Of a stretch of 64,000 nt of DNA, positions 42,175-50,911 are shown in pieces. This DNA comes from an uncultured Niabella sp. (GTDB lineage Bacteria; Bacteroidota; Bacteroidia; Chitinophagales; Chitinophagaceae). The notes under the pieces were generated by a model. The model saw only the letters and a program-made list of their open reading frames with translations, searched no databases and had not been told where the DNA came from. The position numbers were made by a program, and so were the translations under genes. Position 1 is the stretch's first letter; each line of letters begins with the position of its first letter. The stretch lies in contig CAKSQK010000004.1 of assembly GCA_934486785.1 (NCBI GenBank), positions 124,001 to 188,000 on the forward strand. Direction: 5' to 3'.

Positions 42175-43437
42175 ATGGAAACCTACGGTAAAATATTATT
42201 GATCGCGATGCCGGCATTCTTAGTGCTGGTGCTGTTTGAAAAATGGTATGCCTGGAAAAAAGGGAACGACAATGTGCGCACCAACGATATGATCAGCAGC
42301 CTGCTGAGCGGTGTAACCAATGTAACAAAAGATGTGCTGGGGCTAAGCGTTGCCATTTACGGTTATGGCTGGATGGTAAGCAACTGGGCGCTATACCACA
42401 TTGAAGCCACATGGCTTACTTACCTGGTGGCTTTTATCGTACTTGATTTTGCGGGCTATTGCGTGCACCGCATCCAGCATGAATACAATGTTTTCTGGAA
42501 CAGCCACCTCATCCATCACAGCAGCGAAGAGTTTAACCTGGCCTGCGCTTTAAGGCAAAGCATTTCTTCTTTTATAAAAATATTTGCCATTTTTTTATTG
42601 CCTGCCGCTTTGCTGGGCGTTCCTGAAAAAGTGATTGCCGTAGTGGCTCCGCTGCACCTGTTTGCCCAGTTTTGGTACCATACCATTCACATCAATAAAA
42701 TGGGCTGGCTGGAAAAGATCATCGTAACGCCTTCGCACCACAGGGTGCACCATGCCATTAACCCCGAATATCTTGACAAGAACTATTCGCAGATCTTTAT
42801 CATCTGGGACAAATTGTTTGGCACGTTCCAGGAAGAACTGCCCGGTACGCCGCCCGTGTATGGCATTACAAGGCCGGTACAAACCTGGAACCCGGTCAAG
42901 ATCAACTTTCAGCATTTATGGCTTTTGATAAAAGATGCCTGGCACACCAAAAGCTGGAAAGACAAACTGCGCATCTGGCTGATGCCAACGGGCTGGCGGC
43001 CTGCAGACGTGGCTGAAAAATTCCCGGTGTATAAATTTGATGATGTTTATAACATTAAAAAGTACGACACTCCCCTTTTTCCTTTACTCAAAACCTGGCT
43101 TTGGTTTCAACTGATCGTGCTGTTGTTGTTCATCAGCTATTTGTTTGGCAACATTGCCGCTATTGGCGCCCCGGGCATTTACTTCTACGGGTTCTTCATT
43201 TTTACTTATGTGTATGCTTTAAGTGAGCTGATGGATCAAAATGCTTATGCCTGGAGTTGGGAGCTGCTGAAAGCCGTAACCGCGCTGGGCATTTTGTTTT
43301 ACAGCAATGACTGGTTTTTGCTGAACCATATTTCACCGCTGATCAAATATTTTATTGCTGCCTATATCATTTTTTCAGTGATCGTTACTTTTTACTTTAG
43401 CCGGCAAAATGTTCATAAACAAATTAATATTGCATGA
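42175..43437 (+). CDS. Sterol desaturase / fatty acid hydroxylase family membrane protein
   Basis: This 420-residue membrane protein has the eight-histidine di-iron pattern: HRIQHE (HxxxH), HLIHHSSEEFN (HxxHH) and HHRVHHAIN (HxxHH), within the first 220 residues. The C-terminal part holds four more hydrophobic segments. It is expected to add oxygen to, or desaturate, a lipid in the membrane; the lipid is unknown. The ATG at 42175 is preferred to a TTG 12 bases upstream. Its stop overlaps the ATG of the next gene (ATGA), so the two are coupled. Confidence 0.9.
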   Translation: METYGKILLIAMPAFLVLVLFEKWYAWKKGNDNVRTNDMISSLLSGVTNVTKDVLGLSVAIYGYGWMVSNWALYHIEATWLTYLVAFIVLDFAGYCVHRIQHEYNVFWNSHLIHHSSEEFNLACALRQSISSFIKIFAIFLLPAALLGVPEKVIAVVAPLHLFAQFWYHTIHINKMGWLEKIIVTPSHHRVHHAINPEYLDKNYSQIFIIWDKLFGTFQEELPGTPPVYGITRPVQTWNPVKINFQHLWLLIKDAWHTKSWKDKLRIWLMPTGWRPADVAEKFPVYKFDDVYNIKKYDTPLFPLLKTWLWFQLIVLLLFISYLFGNIAAIGAPGIYFYGFFIFTYVYALSELMDQNAYAWSWELLKAVTALGILFYSNDWFLLNHISPLIKYFIAAYIIFSVIVTFYFSRQNVHKQINIA

Positions 43438-44312
43438 GCCCTTTTTATAAGCTAACCTGTATTGTTGTGATTTTATTGGCGCCTGTTGTTTTAAAAGCAC
43501 AGCCAAATTTTACCATTGAGGCAGGGCCTGAATACCGCAATGAAGATTTCAGGTGGTCTATTGCCGGCAACAAGCAGGGAACCAATCCCAATATTTTATC
43601 AGAGCTTATTTTTAAACCCATCAACGCCGCCGGCTTTTATGTAAAAGGGCAATACAATGTGGTTGAAAATTTTTCAGTAGCCGTTCATTACAATAAATTA
43701 TGGACTTATAAAGGATCGGTTACTGATTTTGATTATGATGGTGATAACAGAACCAATCCCGTAACAGAGCTTTACCTGCAAAGCAATGAAGGCGGAATGA
43801 GAACGGCCGGCCTGGATTTCAATTACAGGGTTTACAACCGCCCCGGCTTCAGGGTTCTGGCAGGCGCCGGGCTGAGCTTAACCAAAGAATTGTTTTATTT
43901 AACTGATGATCTTGACCCGATGCTGAGAAGCACATACGAAGCAATCTGGAACGGGCCCGGCCTGCATTTGAAAGGATTTTACAACAAGGGGCTTTTTAAT
44001 GCCGGTGCCAGATTAAAATACAGTTATCTGTTTTATAATGCCACAGCCAACTGGAATCTGGTAGAAACTTTTCAGCATCCTGTAAGCTTTACACATAAGG
44101 CAACCGCCAATGGCTTTGATGGCAGCTTAACCGCCGGCGTGCAGGCATCGCGTTCAATTGGCATCAACCTGCACGGGTTGTTCTCTTTTTGGAAAACCGG
44201 GTATGGTATTGATAAATTATACGAAACCAGTGGCGTGGTTTATGAAGCAAGGCTGAATGACGCCATTAAAAAAAGTTTTGGCTTGCGGCTTACCGGCACT
44301 TTTGCTTTTTAA
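43434..44312 (+). CDS. Outer-membrane beta-barrel protein of unknown role
   Basis: This 292-residue protein has a signal peptide (MSPFYKLTCIVVILLAPVVLKAQ). It has repeated short alternating strands rich in Tyr/Phe/Gly and a final phenylalanine (LRLTGTFAF), the usual barrel sorting end. Its predicted strand number is around 10-12 by eye. I do not recognise a named family with confidence. Translational overlap with the sterol desaturase-like gene suggests a shared task, for example moving a modified lipid to the outer membrane, but this is only inference. Its TAA overlaps the stop codon of the convergent ydcF-like gene (shared TTAA at 44309-44312). Confidence 0.75.
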   Translation: MSPFYKLTCIVVILLAPVVLKAQPNFTIEAGPEYRNEDFRWSIAGNKQGTNPNILSELIFKPINAAGFYVKGQYNVVENFSVAVHYNKLWTYKGSVTDFDYDGDNRTNPVTELYLQSNEGGMRTAGLDFNYRVYNRPGFRVLAGAGLSLTKELFYLTDDLDPMLRSTYEAIWNGPGLHLKGFYNKGLFNAGARLKYSYLFYNATANWNLVETFQHPVSFTHKATANGFDGSLTAGVQASRSIGINLHGLFSFWKTGYGIDKLYETSGVVYEARLNDAIKKSFGLRLTGTFAF

Positions 44313-45007
44313 AGCGGCCCTGCTTTTTTCTTTTTACCCTCCCAGGGAATGAATGCGCCCAAAGTACCCCTAAAACGCTTCCAGCGGCTTTCCCTTTCTA
44401 CAATTGATTTAAAATGCCCTGCATAGTAAGCACTTGCCGCATCAATAGCAGGGTCAAGGTGACTCAGCCTGCGCAGTGTATCCACCATAAACGGCAAATG
44501 ATAAATGTCAGTGGCAAACCTGCGGCGCGTAAAGCCTTTCAGCATGGAAGACTGGAAAGGATCGGTAACGAGCGCGAGGGTTTTAAAGCCCTGCTTTTTT
44601 GCAATCTTGTAAGAATAAAAAATATTTTCAGTGCTGTGCTCCGCAATGGTATCGTAAAAAATATGGGTGGCCGGTATGCCAAGCTGTTGCGCGTACAAGC
44701 CCATAATTTTAGACTCGTAGTAAGGTGTGTACACGGCACCGCCTGAAAAGATAATATTCCTGATGATTCCTTTAGAATACAAATGGTGCGCCCATAGCAC
44801 ACGGCCCTTCATTACGGTGTCCCATTTTTTGCCATCATAACCAATACCAGGCACAATACCGGCATCAAAGCTGCAACCGTTTTGCAGCACCTGCTCATAC
44901 AACTTTGTGGGGCGCTTACGATACGATACACAGGCCGAATGCATCAGCATCACCAATACAAGGCAGCAGGCTATAACAGGCAAAACTTTTCTCTTACTGA
45001 ATGCCAT
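44309..45007 (-). CDS. YdcF/SanA-like DUF218 protein, lipid- or membrane-anchored
   Basis: This 232-residue protein has an N-terminal hydrophobic segment (VLPVIACCLVLVMLMHSAC). The DUF218 core has FDAGIVPGIGYDG, IIFSGGAVYTPYYESKIM, DTIAEHSTENIFYSYKIAKK and TLALVTDPFQSSMLK. The family is linked to envelope integrity and vancomycin exclusion, with unclear chemistry. The frame also opens at TTG 45028, overlapping the upstream remnant; the ATG at 45007 (MAFSKRK) is better. Confidence 0.85.
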   Translation of the reverse strand: MAFSKRKVLPVIACCLVLVMLMHSACVSYRKRPTKLYEQVLQNGCSFDAGIVPGIGYDGKKWDTVMKGRVLWAHHLYSKGIIRNIIFSGGAVYTPYYESKIMGLYAQQLGIPATHIFYDTIAEHSTENIFYSYKIAKKQGFKTLALVTDPFQSSMLKGFTRRRFATDIYHLPFMVDTLRRLSHLDPAIDAASAYYAGHFKSIVERESRWKRFRGTLGAFIPWEGKKKKAGPL

Positions 45008-45356
45008 AACGATGCCTGTATCGTTCAAATAACTGGGTTTGCTTATTGTTCAGATCAATTTTTCTGCCCTGTATAAAAGCATCGGTAACCATGCTGGTTT
45101 TTATATCAAACAGGTCGCCTGTGGATATAATGATATTTGCATCCTTTCCTGCTTCAAGTGTGCCGGTGGTGGTTTTATCATCGCTAATGGTTTTACGCTT
45201 CTGCTGGTCTTTTCCCCTGTCAATGGTGGCATTGGTAAATGCAAAATAACCCGTGCGCGGATCAGCAACACCGTTTACAGGAAATGTAACCTGGGCATGG
45301 CTTATAAAAAAGCAGTTCAGCAGCAGTAGCAGGAAAGCCGTTTTCAATATTCTCAT
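44994..45356 (-). pseudogene. Internally deleted amidohydrolase (N- and C-terminal ends fused)
   Basis: This 120-residue open frame has a signal peptide (ends SHAQ), then TFPVNGVADPRTGYFAFTNATI, which is split here only by reading. That resembles the start of secreted Bacteroidota amidohydrolases. From TGTLEAGKDANIIISTGD through VTDAFIQGRKIDL to ERYRHRYG it resembles their C-terminal end. The metal-binding TIM barrel of about 300 or more residues is absent. The junction lies around DRGKDQQKRKTISDD. The frame is intact, so either the product is a relic or a small secreted protein has been kept. A deletion between two tandem amidohydrolase genes could also explain it. Confidence 0.65.
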
Positions 45357-45524
45357 TTTGTTGATTCTTTGGCTGAAAATATTAAAAAATATTGGATGCT
45401 GCCCATGAAAAGTGATGGATGGTAAAACTACTGTATGTATTGGCAGTGGTTGCAGAAGTAATGATTACCGTTTAGAAAAAATACCCGATGTACAACCGGA
45501 TTTTATGTACCTTCACTCTCAATC

Positions 45525-45740
45525 ATGAAGTATGTACCAAAATACTGTATCATAAACTGCGATGGGAAAGTTTTGATCAGGACAGAAGATCGCTCATTAA
45601 AGCTTGTGAATGTTGATGAAAAAGACCTGCTGAACCAAAAAGATGTTTGCTATTTTAATTCTGCCGATGCTGCGGAAAATTACATTTGGAAATATGGCTA
45701 CCTTGAGATTGATCCTACACTGAGGCCGTTTCAGCTTTGA
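45525..45740 (+). CDS. Small hypothetical protein
   Basis: This 71-residue protein is soluble, with no signal peptide: KYCIINCDGKVLIRTEDRSL, then VCYFNSADAAENYIWKYGYLEI. I do not recognise it. The ATG at 45525 is well placed and the amino-acid mix is protein-like. A terminator hairpin follows 31 bases after its stop, which supports a real short transcript. Confidence 0.6.
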   Translation: MKYVPKYCIINCDGKVLIRTEDRSLKLVNVDEKDLLNQKDVCYFNSADAAENYIWKYGYLEIDPTLRPFQL

Positions 45741-45771
45741 TCTAAATTCTGAATTTAAGTTTTATAAAAAC

Positions 45772-45798
45772 AAAAGGCAGCATTAACGCTACCTTTTT
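45772..45798. terminator. Bidirectional terminator between small gene and tRNA-Gln
   Basis: AAAAGGCAGC pairs with GCTACCTTTT (10 bases, one G-T) around ATTAAC. T-runs follow on both strands (CTTTTTGT on plus, CCTTTTGTTTTT on minus), so it can end the small plus-strand gene and the minus-strand tRNA. Confidence 0.75.
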
Positions 45799-45799
45799 G

Positions 45800-45870
45800 T
45801 TGACCCATAAGGATTCGAACCTTAACAGACAGAACCAAAATCTGTAGTGCTACCGTTACACCATGGGTCA
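45800..45870 (-). tRNA. tRNA-Gln (anticodon TTG)
   Basis: This 71-base cloverleaf is on the minus strand: acceptor TGACCCA/TGGGTCA, D-arm GTGT/GCAC, anticodon stem ACAGA/TCTGT with loop TTTTGGT (anticodon TTG), T-arm TAAGG/CCTTA with loop TTCGAAT, discriminator A at 45800. CCA is not encoded. The sequence type matches glutamine tRNAs of this phylum. Confidence 0.95.
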
Positions 45871-46015
45871 GTACCACCTTCCTTTCGGTTTTGGGTGGGC
45901 AAAAATAAGTATTTCGCCCTATCCAAGCAAATGGTTTTTAAATTTATTTTATACCTGTTACAGCCAAGCTGAGAAAAATCATATCGCACGCACTGCTTTC
46001 TTAAACCTTAAAGGT

Positions 46016-46023
46016 TAAATTTG
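46016..46023 (+). promoter_or_regulatory. -7 promoter box TAAATTTG for mdh
   Basis: TAAATTTG fits TAnnTTTG and ends 39 bases before the mdh ATG. No clear -33 box. The rest of the gap between the tRNA and mdh (45871-46062) shows nothing else. Confidence 0.5.
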
Positions 46024-46062
46024 CACATACCCGATTTATTATCAAATTAAAACATACATTTC

Positions 46063-46992
46063 ATGAAAGTAACAGTTGTAGGCGCAGGAGCAGTGGGCGC
46101 CAGTTGTGCAGAATACATTGCTATCAAAAATTTTTGCTCCGAGATTGTTCTGGTTGACATTAAAGAAGGATTTGCCGAAGGCAAGGCGATGGACCTGATG
46201 CAAACAGCTTCTCTGAACGGTTTTGACACAAAAATTACCGGCACTACCGGCGATTATTCCAAAACCGCTGGTTCGCAGGTTGCCGTGATCACTTCCGGTA
46301 TCCCACGCAAGCCCGGTATGACGCGCGAAGAGTTGATCGGTATTAATGCCGGCATTGTAAAAGACGTTACGGCCAACCTGGTAAAACATTCCCCTGATGT
46401 GATCATTATTGTGGTGAGCAACCCGATGGATACCATGGCCTACCTGGTTCATAAAACTTCCGGCCTGCCAAAAGAACGCATTATAGGTATGGGTGGCGCT
46501 TTGGACAGCGCCCGCTTTAAATACAGGCTGGCAGAAGCCATGGAATGCCCCATTTCTGACGTAGACGGTATGGTGATTGCTGCCCACAGCGATACCGGCA
46601 TGCTGCCATTAATGACCAAAGCCACACGCAACGGCGTACCTGCCACAGCCTTCCTGAGCGAAGAACAGCAAAGCAGCGTAACAGAAGCCACAAAAGTAGG
46701 CGGCGCCACACTTACAAAACTGCTGGGCACCTCTGCATGGTATGCTCCCGGCGCAGCGGTTTCAGTAATTGTACACTCTATCGCATGCGATCAAAAGAAA
46801 ATGATCCCCTGCTCTGTAATGCTGGATGGTGAATATGGTGAAACCGACATCTGCCTGGGTGTTCCCTGCATCATTGGTAAAAATGGTATTGAAAAAATTG
46901 TGGACATAGAACTTACACAGGAAGAAAAAGAAAAATTTGCCACAGCAGCAAAAGCTGTAAGAGAGGTTAACGGCGATCTGAAAGATCTGTAA
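46063..46992 (+). CDS. mdh: Malate dehydrogenase (NAD)
   Basis: This 309-residue LDH/MDH-fold enzyme has the dinucleotide motif VVGAGAVGASCAEY at the start and an acidic residue in LVDIKEGFAEGKAMDL that selects NAD. VISSGIPRKPGMTREEL-like active loop, VVSNPMDTMAYL and catalytic His in MVIAAHSDTGMLPL are present. It oxidises malate to oxaloacetate in the TCA cycle, in the cytoplasm. Length is normal for LDH-like MDH. A strong terminator follows. Confidence 0.95.
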   Translation: MKVTVVGAGAVGASCAEYIAIKNFCSEIVLVDIKEGFAEGKAMDLMQTASLNGFDTKITGTTGDYSKTAGSQVAVITSGIPRKPGMTREELIGINAGIVKDVTANLVKHSPDVIIIVVSNPMDTMAYLVHKTSGLPKERIIGMGGALDSARFKYRLAEAMECPISDVDGMVIAAHSDTGMLPLMTKATRNGVPATAFLSEEQQSSVTEATKVGGATLTKLLGTSAWYAPGAAVSVIVHSIACDQKKMIPCSVMLDGEYGETDICLGVPCIIGKNGIEKIVDIELTQEEKEKFATAAKAVREVNGDLKDL

Positions 46993-47021
46993 CCTATAAT
47001 TTTTTATAAGAATTAAATTTT

Positions 47022-47047
47022 CCGGGGCTATGCCCCGGTTTTTTTTA
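47022..47047 (+). terminator. Intrinsic terminator after mdh
   Basis: CCGGGGC pairs perfectly with GCCCCGG around TAT, followed by eight T. It lies 30 bases after the mdh stop. Confidence 0.93.
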
Positions 47048-47098
47048 GTGGATGGGCTTATTTTGCAAACTATTTAAAACGCCAAAAACAAATATCAT

Positions 47099-48199
47099 AT
47101 GCGCCTGATCATTTTAGGTTTATTACTATTCACCTCAATAAGCACGTTTTCCCAAACAAAGCTGAAGCCCGGTTTTGATGCCAGGGAATACATCGCGCTG
47201 TTTTCGTTAGCACGCGGCCGCATTGCCTTTAGCGATAGCGTGCATCAAGAGGAAGGCCTTACTTATAAGCAGGTTTACCGCTCACCAGAGGTGGGTTTAA
47301 AAAACCGGTGGACTTTTTTCAGGCGCAGTGATGGTGTGGGTATTATTGATATCCGCGGCACGGTTGCCGATCAGGCAAGCTGGCTGGCTAATTTTTACGC
47401 GGCCATGATACCGGCCAAAGGCACGCTGCATTTAACCGACTCCACTTTTTTTCATTACAAATTTGCTAATGACACCAACGCTGCCGTGCACGCGGGCTGG
47501 GCAGTGGCGCTGGGGTTTATGGCCGGCGATATGGTACAGAAAATAAAAGAAAGCCATGCCGGCGGCATGAAGGAATTATTGATCTTTGGGCACAGCCAGG
47601 GTGGCGCCATTGCTTTTCTTACCACCTCTTACCTGCTGCACCTGCAACAGGATGGGCAGTTGCCAAAAGACCTCTGGTTGAAAACCTATTGCAGCGCCGG
47701 CCCCAAGCCCGGCAACATGAATTATGCTTACGACTACGATTTTATGACAAGAGGCGGCTGGGCTTTTAATGTTGTAAACGCTGCCGACTGGGTGCCTGAA
47801 TCGCCTTACACGGTGCAAACATTGCAGGATATGCATGAGATTAACCCATTAGTGCACACGGATAAGCTACTAAAAAAACAAAACCTTCTGGTGAGACTGG
47901 TAGGCAACAATGCTTTCAAAAAATTTAGCAATGGGCCACGCAAGTTGCAAAAAAGATATACCCGCCTGTTTGGTAACACGCTTTACAATTATGCCATTCA
48001 AAAAGCCATCCCGCAATACCAAAAGCCTGAGTACTTTCAGTCTTCCAATTATATGCGGGCCGGAGTACCAATTGTTTTAATGCCGGATGAAGGTTATCAT
48101 CAGCAATTCAGATTTGATGAAAACAAAAAAGACTATTTTGTTCATCATCACTTTTCAGCTTACCTGTATCTGATCAGTAAATATTATTTCAATGAATAA
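47099..48199 (+). CDS. Secreted lipase (class 3 type)
   Basis: This 366-residue protein has a signal peptide (MRLIILGLLLFTSISTFSQ). The lipase core has VGIIDIRGTVADQASWLAN (oxyanion), nucleophile Ser in LLIFGHSQGGAIAFLTT, then CSAGPKPGNMNYAYDYD and the acid in NAADWVPESPY, in the order found in class-3 lipases. The His is probably in the C-terminal HHHFSAYLYLI region. It would hydrolyse esters outside the cytoplasm. No partner genes nearby. Confidence 0.85.
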   Translation: MRLIILGLLLFTSISTFSQTKLKPGFDAREYIALFSLARGRIAFSDSVHQEEGLTYKQVYRSPEVGLKNRWTFFRRSDGVGIIDIRGTVADQASWLANFYAAMIPAKGTLHLTDSTFFHYKFANDTNAAVHAGWAVALGFMAGDMVQKIKESHAGGMKELLIFGHSQGGAIAFLTTSYLLHLQQDGQLPKDLWLKTYCSAGPKPGNMNYAYDYDFMTRGGWAFNVVNAADWVPESPYTVQTLQDMHEINPLVHTDKLLKKQNLLVRLVGNNAFKKFSNGPRKLQKRYTRLFGNTLYNYAIQKAIPQYQKPEYFQSSNYMRAGVPIVLMPDEGYHQQFRFDENKKDYFVHHHFSAYLYLISKYYFNE

Positions 48200-48288
48200 A
48201 TTTTTATAATCACAGTATCAGCATTATTTGCATGCATTTCCCCGAAATCGTTTTAGTATTTACACCGAATTTAAACAAAATGCTATAG

Positions 48289-48296
48289 TATATTTG
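48289..48296 (+). promoter_or_regulatory. -7 promoter box TATATTTG for the DUF1080 gene
   Basis: TATATTTG fits TAnnTTTG and ends 25 bases before the ATG at 48322. No clear -33 box at the right spacing. Confidence 0.45.
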
Positions 48297-48321
48297 AAAC
48301 AAATCACTTAAAAATTGCGCA

Positions 48322-49647
48322 ATGAAAAATGGATTACTCTTACTACTGCTTATTGCATACGTATCGCTATCAGCCCAAAACAATAACTGGCAAAATCTTT
48401 TTAACGGTAAAGACCTGAAAGGCTGGAAACAGCTTAATGGTAATGCAAAATATGAAGTAAAGAACGGGGCTATTGTTGGCACTACGGTTTTTGGAGAGCC
48501 TAACTCGTTTTTGGTAACAGAAAAAGATTACGGCGATTTTATACTGGAAGTGGATTTTTTGGTAGATAGTACCATGAACTCCGGCATCCAGTTTAGAAGC
48601 CTTAGCCTGCCAGAATACCGCAACGGCCGTGTGCATGGCTACCAGTTTGAGATTGACCCTTCACCACGGGGATGGAGCGGCGGCATTTACGATGAAGCGC
48701 GACGTGACTGGCTATATACCGGAGACTTGAACCCATCTGCTAAAAACTCTTTTAAACAGGGCAAGTGGAACCGTGCCAGAGTAGAATGCATTGGCAACTC
48801 CATTCGCACCTGGCTGAATGGTGTGCCTGTGGCGCACGTGATAGATGATGTAACTTCAAAAGGTTTTATTGCATTGCAGGTGCATGCCATCAACAATAAA
48901 AAAGATGAAGGCAGGCAGATCAGCTGGAAAAATGTTCGCATACAAACACAAAACATTAAACCTTCACCGCTACAGGGAGTTTTTATCGTAAACCTTATTC
49001 CAAATTATTTATCTGATGCAGAAAAAAAGAATGGTGTTTCATTTTTATTTGACGGAAAAGACGTTTCGCAATGGCGCGGTGTAAACAAAGATGCTTTCCC
49101 GTCTAAAGGCTGGCAGGTTTCTGATGGCGCATTAACCGTGAAGGCAGCGGGCGGTGGCGGAGATATTGTATCTAAAAAAGAATACGGCGCATTCATTCTT
49201 CAGTTTGATTTTAAAATTACGGATGGTGCTAACAGCGGGGTAAAATATTTTGTAACCGAAGACAACAACAAGGCGCTGGGCCTTGAATATCAGATATTGG
49301 ATGATGCAAAACATCCCGATGCAAAGCAGGGCGTTGTAGGCAACCGCACGCTGGCTTCGCTTTATGATCTCATCCCTCCCAAACCGGAAAAAAGAGCACG
49401 CAGGCCAATAGGACAATGGAACCGTGGTATGGTCATCGTATATCCTGACAATCGTGTGGAACACTGGTTGAACGGCTGGAAATTGCTGGACTATCAGCGG
49501 GACGCGCCTTACTACAATGCCTTAGTGGCACGCAGCAAATTTGCAGAAGTAAAAAACTTCGGGTTGAACCCCAAAGGCCCTATTTTATTGCAGGACCATG
49601 GTGATGAAGTTTCTTTCAGAAGCATCAAAATAGTTGAACTGAAATAA
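48322..49647 (+). CDS. Secreted protein with two DUF1080 (3-keto-disaccharide hydrolase) domains
   Basis: This 441-residue protein has a signal peptide ending LSAQ. Domain 1 (about 22-215) has [60 protein letters not shown] and [10 protein letters not shown]. Domain 2 (about 240-441) repeats the plan: [42 protein letters not shown] and [20 protein letters not shown]. The family has a concanavalin-like fold; some members cleave 3-keto-glycosides. Two copies in one chain suggest internal duplication. It is probably periplasmic and acts on a glycoside. Confidence 0.9.
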   Translation: MKNGLLLLLLIAYVSLSAQNNNWQNLFNGKDLKGWKQLNGNAKYEVKNGAIVGTTVFGEPNSFLVTEKDYGDFILEVDFLVDSTMNSGIQFRSLSLPEYRNGRVHGYQFEIDPSPRGWSGGIYDEARRDWLYTGDLNPSAKNSFKQGKWNRARVECIGNSIRTWLNGVPVAHVIDDVTSKGFIALQVHAINNKKDEGRQISWKNVRIQTQNIKPSPLQGVFIVNLIPNYLSDAEKKNGVSFLFDGKDVSQWRGVNKDAFPSKGWQVSDGALTVKAAGGGGDIVSKKEYGAFILQFDFKITDGANSGVKYFVTEDNNKALGLEYQILDDAKHPDAKQGVVGNRTLASLYDLIPPKPEKRARRPIGQWNRGMVIVYPDNRVEHWLNGWKLLDYQRDAPYYNALVARSKFAEVKNFGLNPKGPILLQDHGDEVSFRSIKIVELK

Positions 49648-49663
49648 TACCGCAGCGCGTGCC

Positions 49664-50911
49664 TTAGCCGCGCTTTTTCCACCAGATAATAAAACCCGTA
49701 ATGGGCAATGAGCAGGCTATGAGGCTGACGATTGAGTAAACAATAATGCTCCACAGCCCCATGATCTCGCCCGTGTGCAATGGCTTTGCAATGGCGCGAA
49801 ACTGGTCATGCAGCTCAAGGCTGCTATAAGCCTTTACCTCGCGGATGGAACCTGTTGGCGCGAACGTAATTTTTTCCGGAACAGTAAACCCGGCAAAGTG
49901 ATTGTGGTTCATTTTGGTAAACTCGTAGGCAGCAGATTGCGCATTAGGCAACTGAATCTGCTGAATGCCTTTAAAGGGATACACAGAATCTGCCCTGGCC
50001 AGCATTTGCGCCACAGTAATTTTTTGCTGCAGCGTGTCAGACTGCTTTTCTTTTTCCAGCGTGCCCAGCATTTTTGAGAAAGAAGCGGCCAGTTGTTCTT
50101 TAACCGATTCAGAAGCTTCCGTAGTCACAACCGGTTCGCCGCCCAGCCCCACAATGATCACGTTCTTCATCCACTGGTAAGAAACATACAAGCCCGTAAC
50201 GCCAATGAAGAATAACAAAAGCAAACTGTAAAAGCCCAGCACATTATGCAGGTCATAGTTAAGGCGGTAAAATTTGGCTTTCCATTTTATTAAAAATGCA
50301 TTGCGCCAGTATTTTAATTTTTTAGGCAGCCACAGCACAAAGCCTGAGATAAGCATGAAAAGGAAAATGACAACAGCCGCACCGTTGATCTGCTTGCCTG
50401 TTTCTCCCAGCAGCAAATACCGGTGAAACTCCAGCATGAATGCAAAAAAAGCATCAGGCTTGTTGTTTTTAACACCTACGGGACACGCGGTGTAAGGATC
50501 GTAATACACGGATATGCCTGCCGCTTCACGCGCACGGGAAGACACGAGCACGGTTCGCCGTTCATCATAATGTATTTCCACCGACGTGGCATTACCATAA
50601 TTTTTGTTGAAGTGAGCCAGCAGGGAATCAACAGGCTGCCTTACGGCGCCTGCTTTTTCCACGCGCAGCAGTTTGCGGTTAACAAGATCGCTTACCTGAT
50701 GCTTATAGGCATAAATGGCTCCTGACAGCGAAACGGCAATAACGATGATAGCTGATAAAAGTCCGAGCCACAAATGCGACACGGACATTATATATTTAAA
50801 CCATGATTCGTTTTTGCGTTTGCTGCGCAGCAGCGTTCGCCTTTTTACTTTTTGCTTATTTCCTCGGTTTTCCAATACCGTATTTTTCAACCAGTGTAAG
50901 ATATTGTTCAT
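49664..50911 (-). CDS. PepSY-associated membrane protein (iron-uptake type)
   Basis: This 415-residue inner-membrane protein shows the PepSY-TM pattern: helix 1 HLWLGLLSAIIVIAVSLSGAIYAYKH, a periplasmic loop with paired PepSY-like parts, FHRYLLLGETGKQINGAAVVIFLFMLISGFVLWLP, LNYDLHNVLGFYSLLLLFFIGVTGLYVSY, and a last helix IIVYSIVSLIACSLPITGFIIWW. Conserved His in these helices may bind haem, and such proteins are thought to reduce ferric siderophores. Its 5' end overlaps the lipoprotein gene by 56 bases; a later start (ATG 50788, MSVSHLWLG) would remove the overlap. Confidence 0.88.
   Translation of the reverse strand: MNNILHWLKNTVLENRGNKQKVKRRTLLRSKRKNESWFKYIMSVSHLWLGLLSAIIVIAVSLSGAIYAYKHQVSDLVNRKLLRVEKAGAVRQPVDSLLAHFNKNYGNATSVEIHYDERRTVLVSSRAREAAGISVYYDPYTACPVGVKNNKPDAFFAFMLEFHRYLLLGETGKQINGAAVVIFLFMLISGFVLWLPKKLKYWRNAFLIKWKAKFYRLNYDLHNVLGFYSLLLLFFIGVTGLYVSYQWMKNVIIVGLGGEPVVTTEASESVKEQLAASFSKMLGTLEKEKQSDTLQQKITVAQMLARADSVYPFKGIQQIQLPNAQSAAYEFTKMNHNHFAGFTVPEKITFAPTGSIREVKAYSSLELHDQFRAIAKPLHTGEIMGLWSIIVYSIVSLIACSLPITGFIIWWKKRG

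Noticed and set aside
46042..46587. 181-codon minus-strand open frame over mdh
   Set aside because: Antisense shadow of mdh with no domain.
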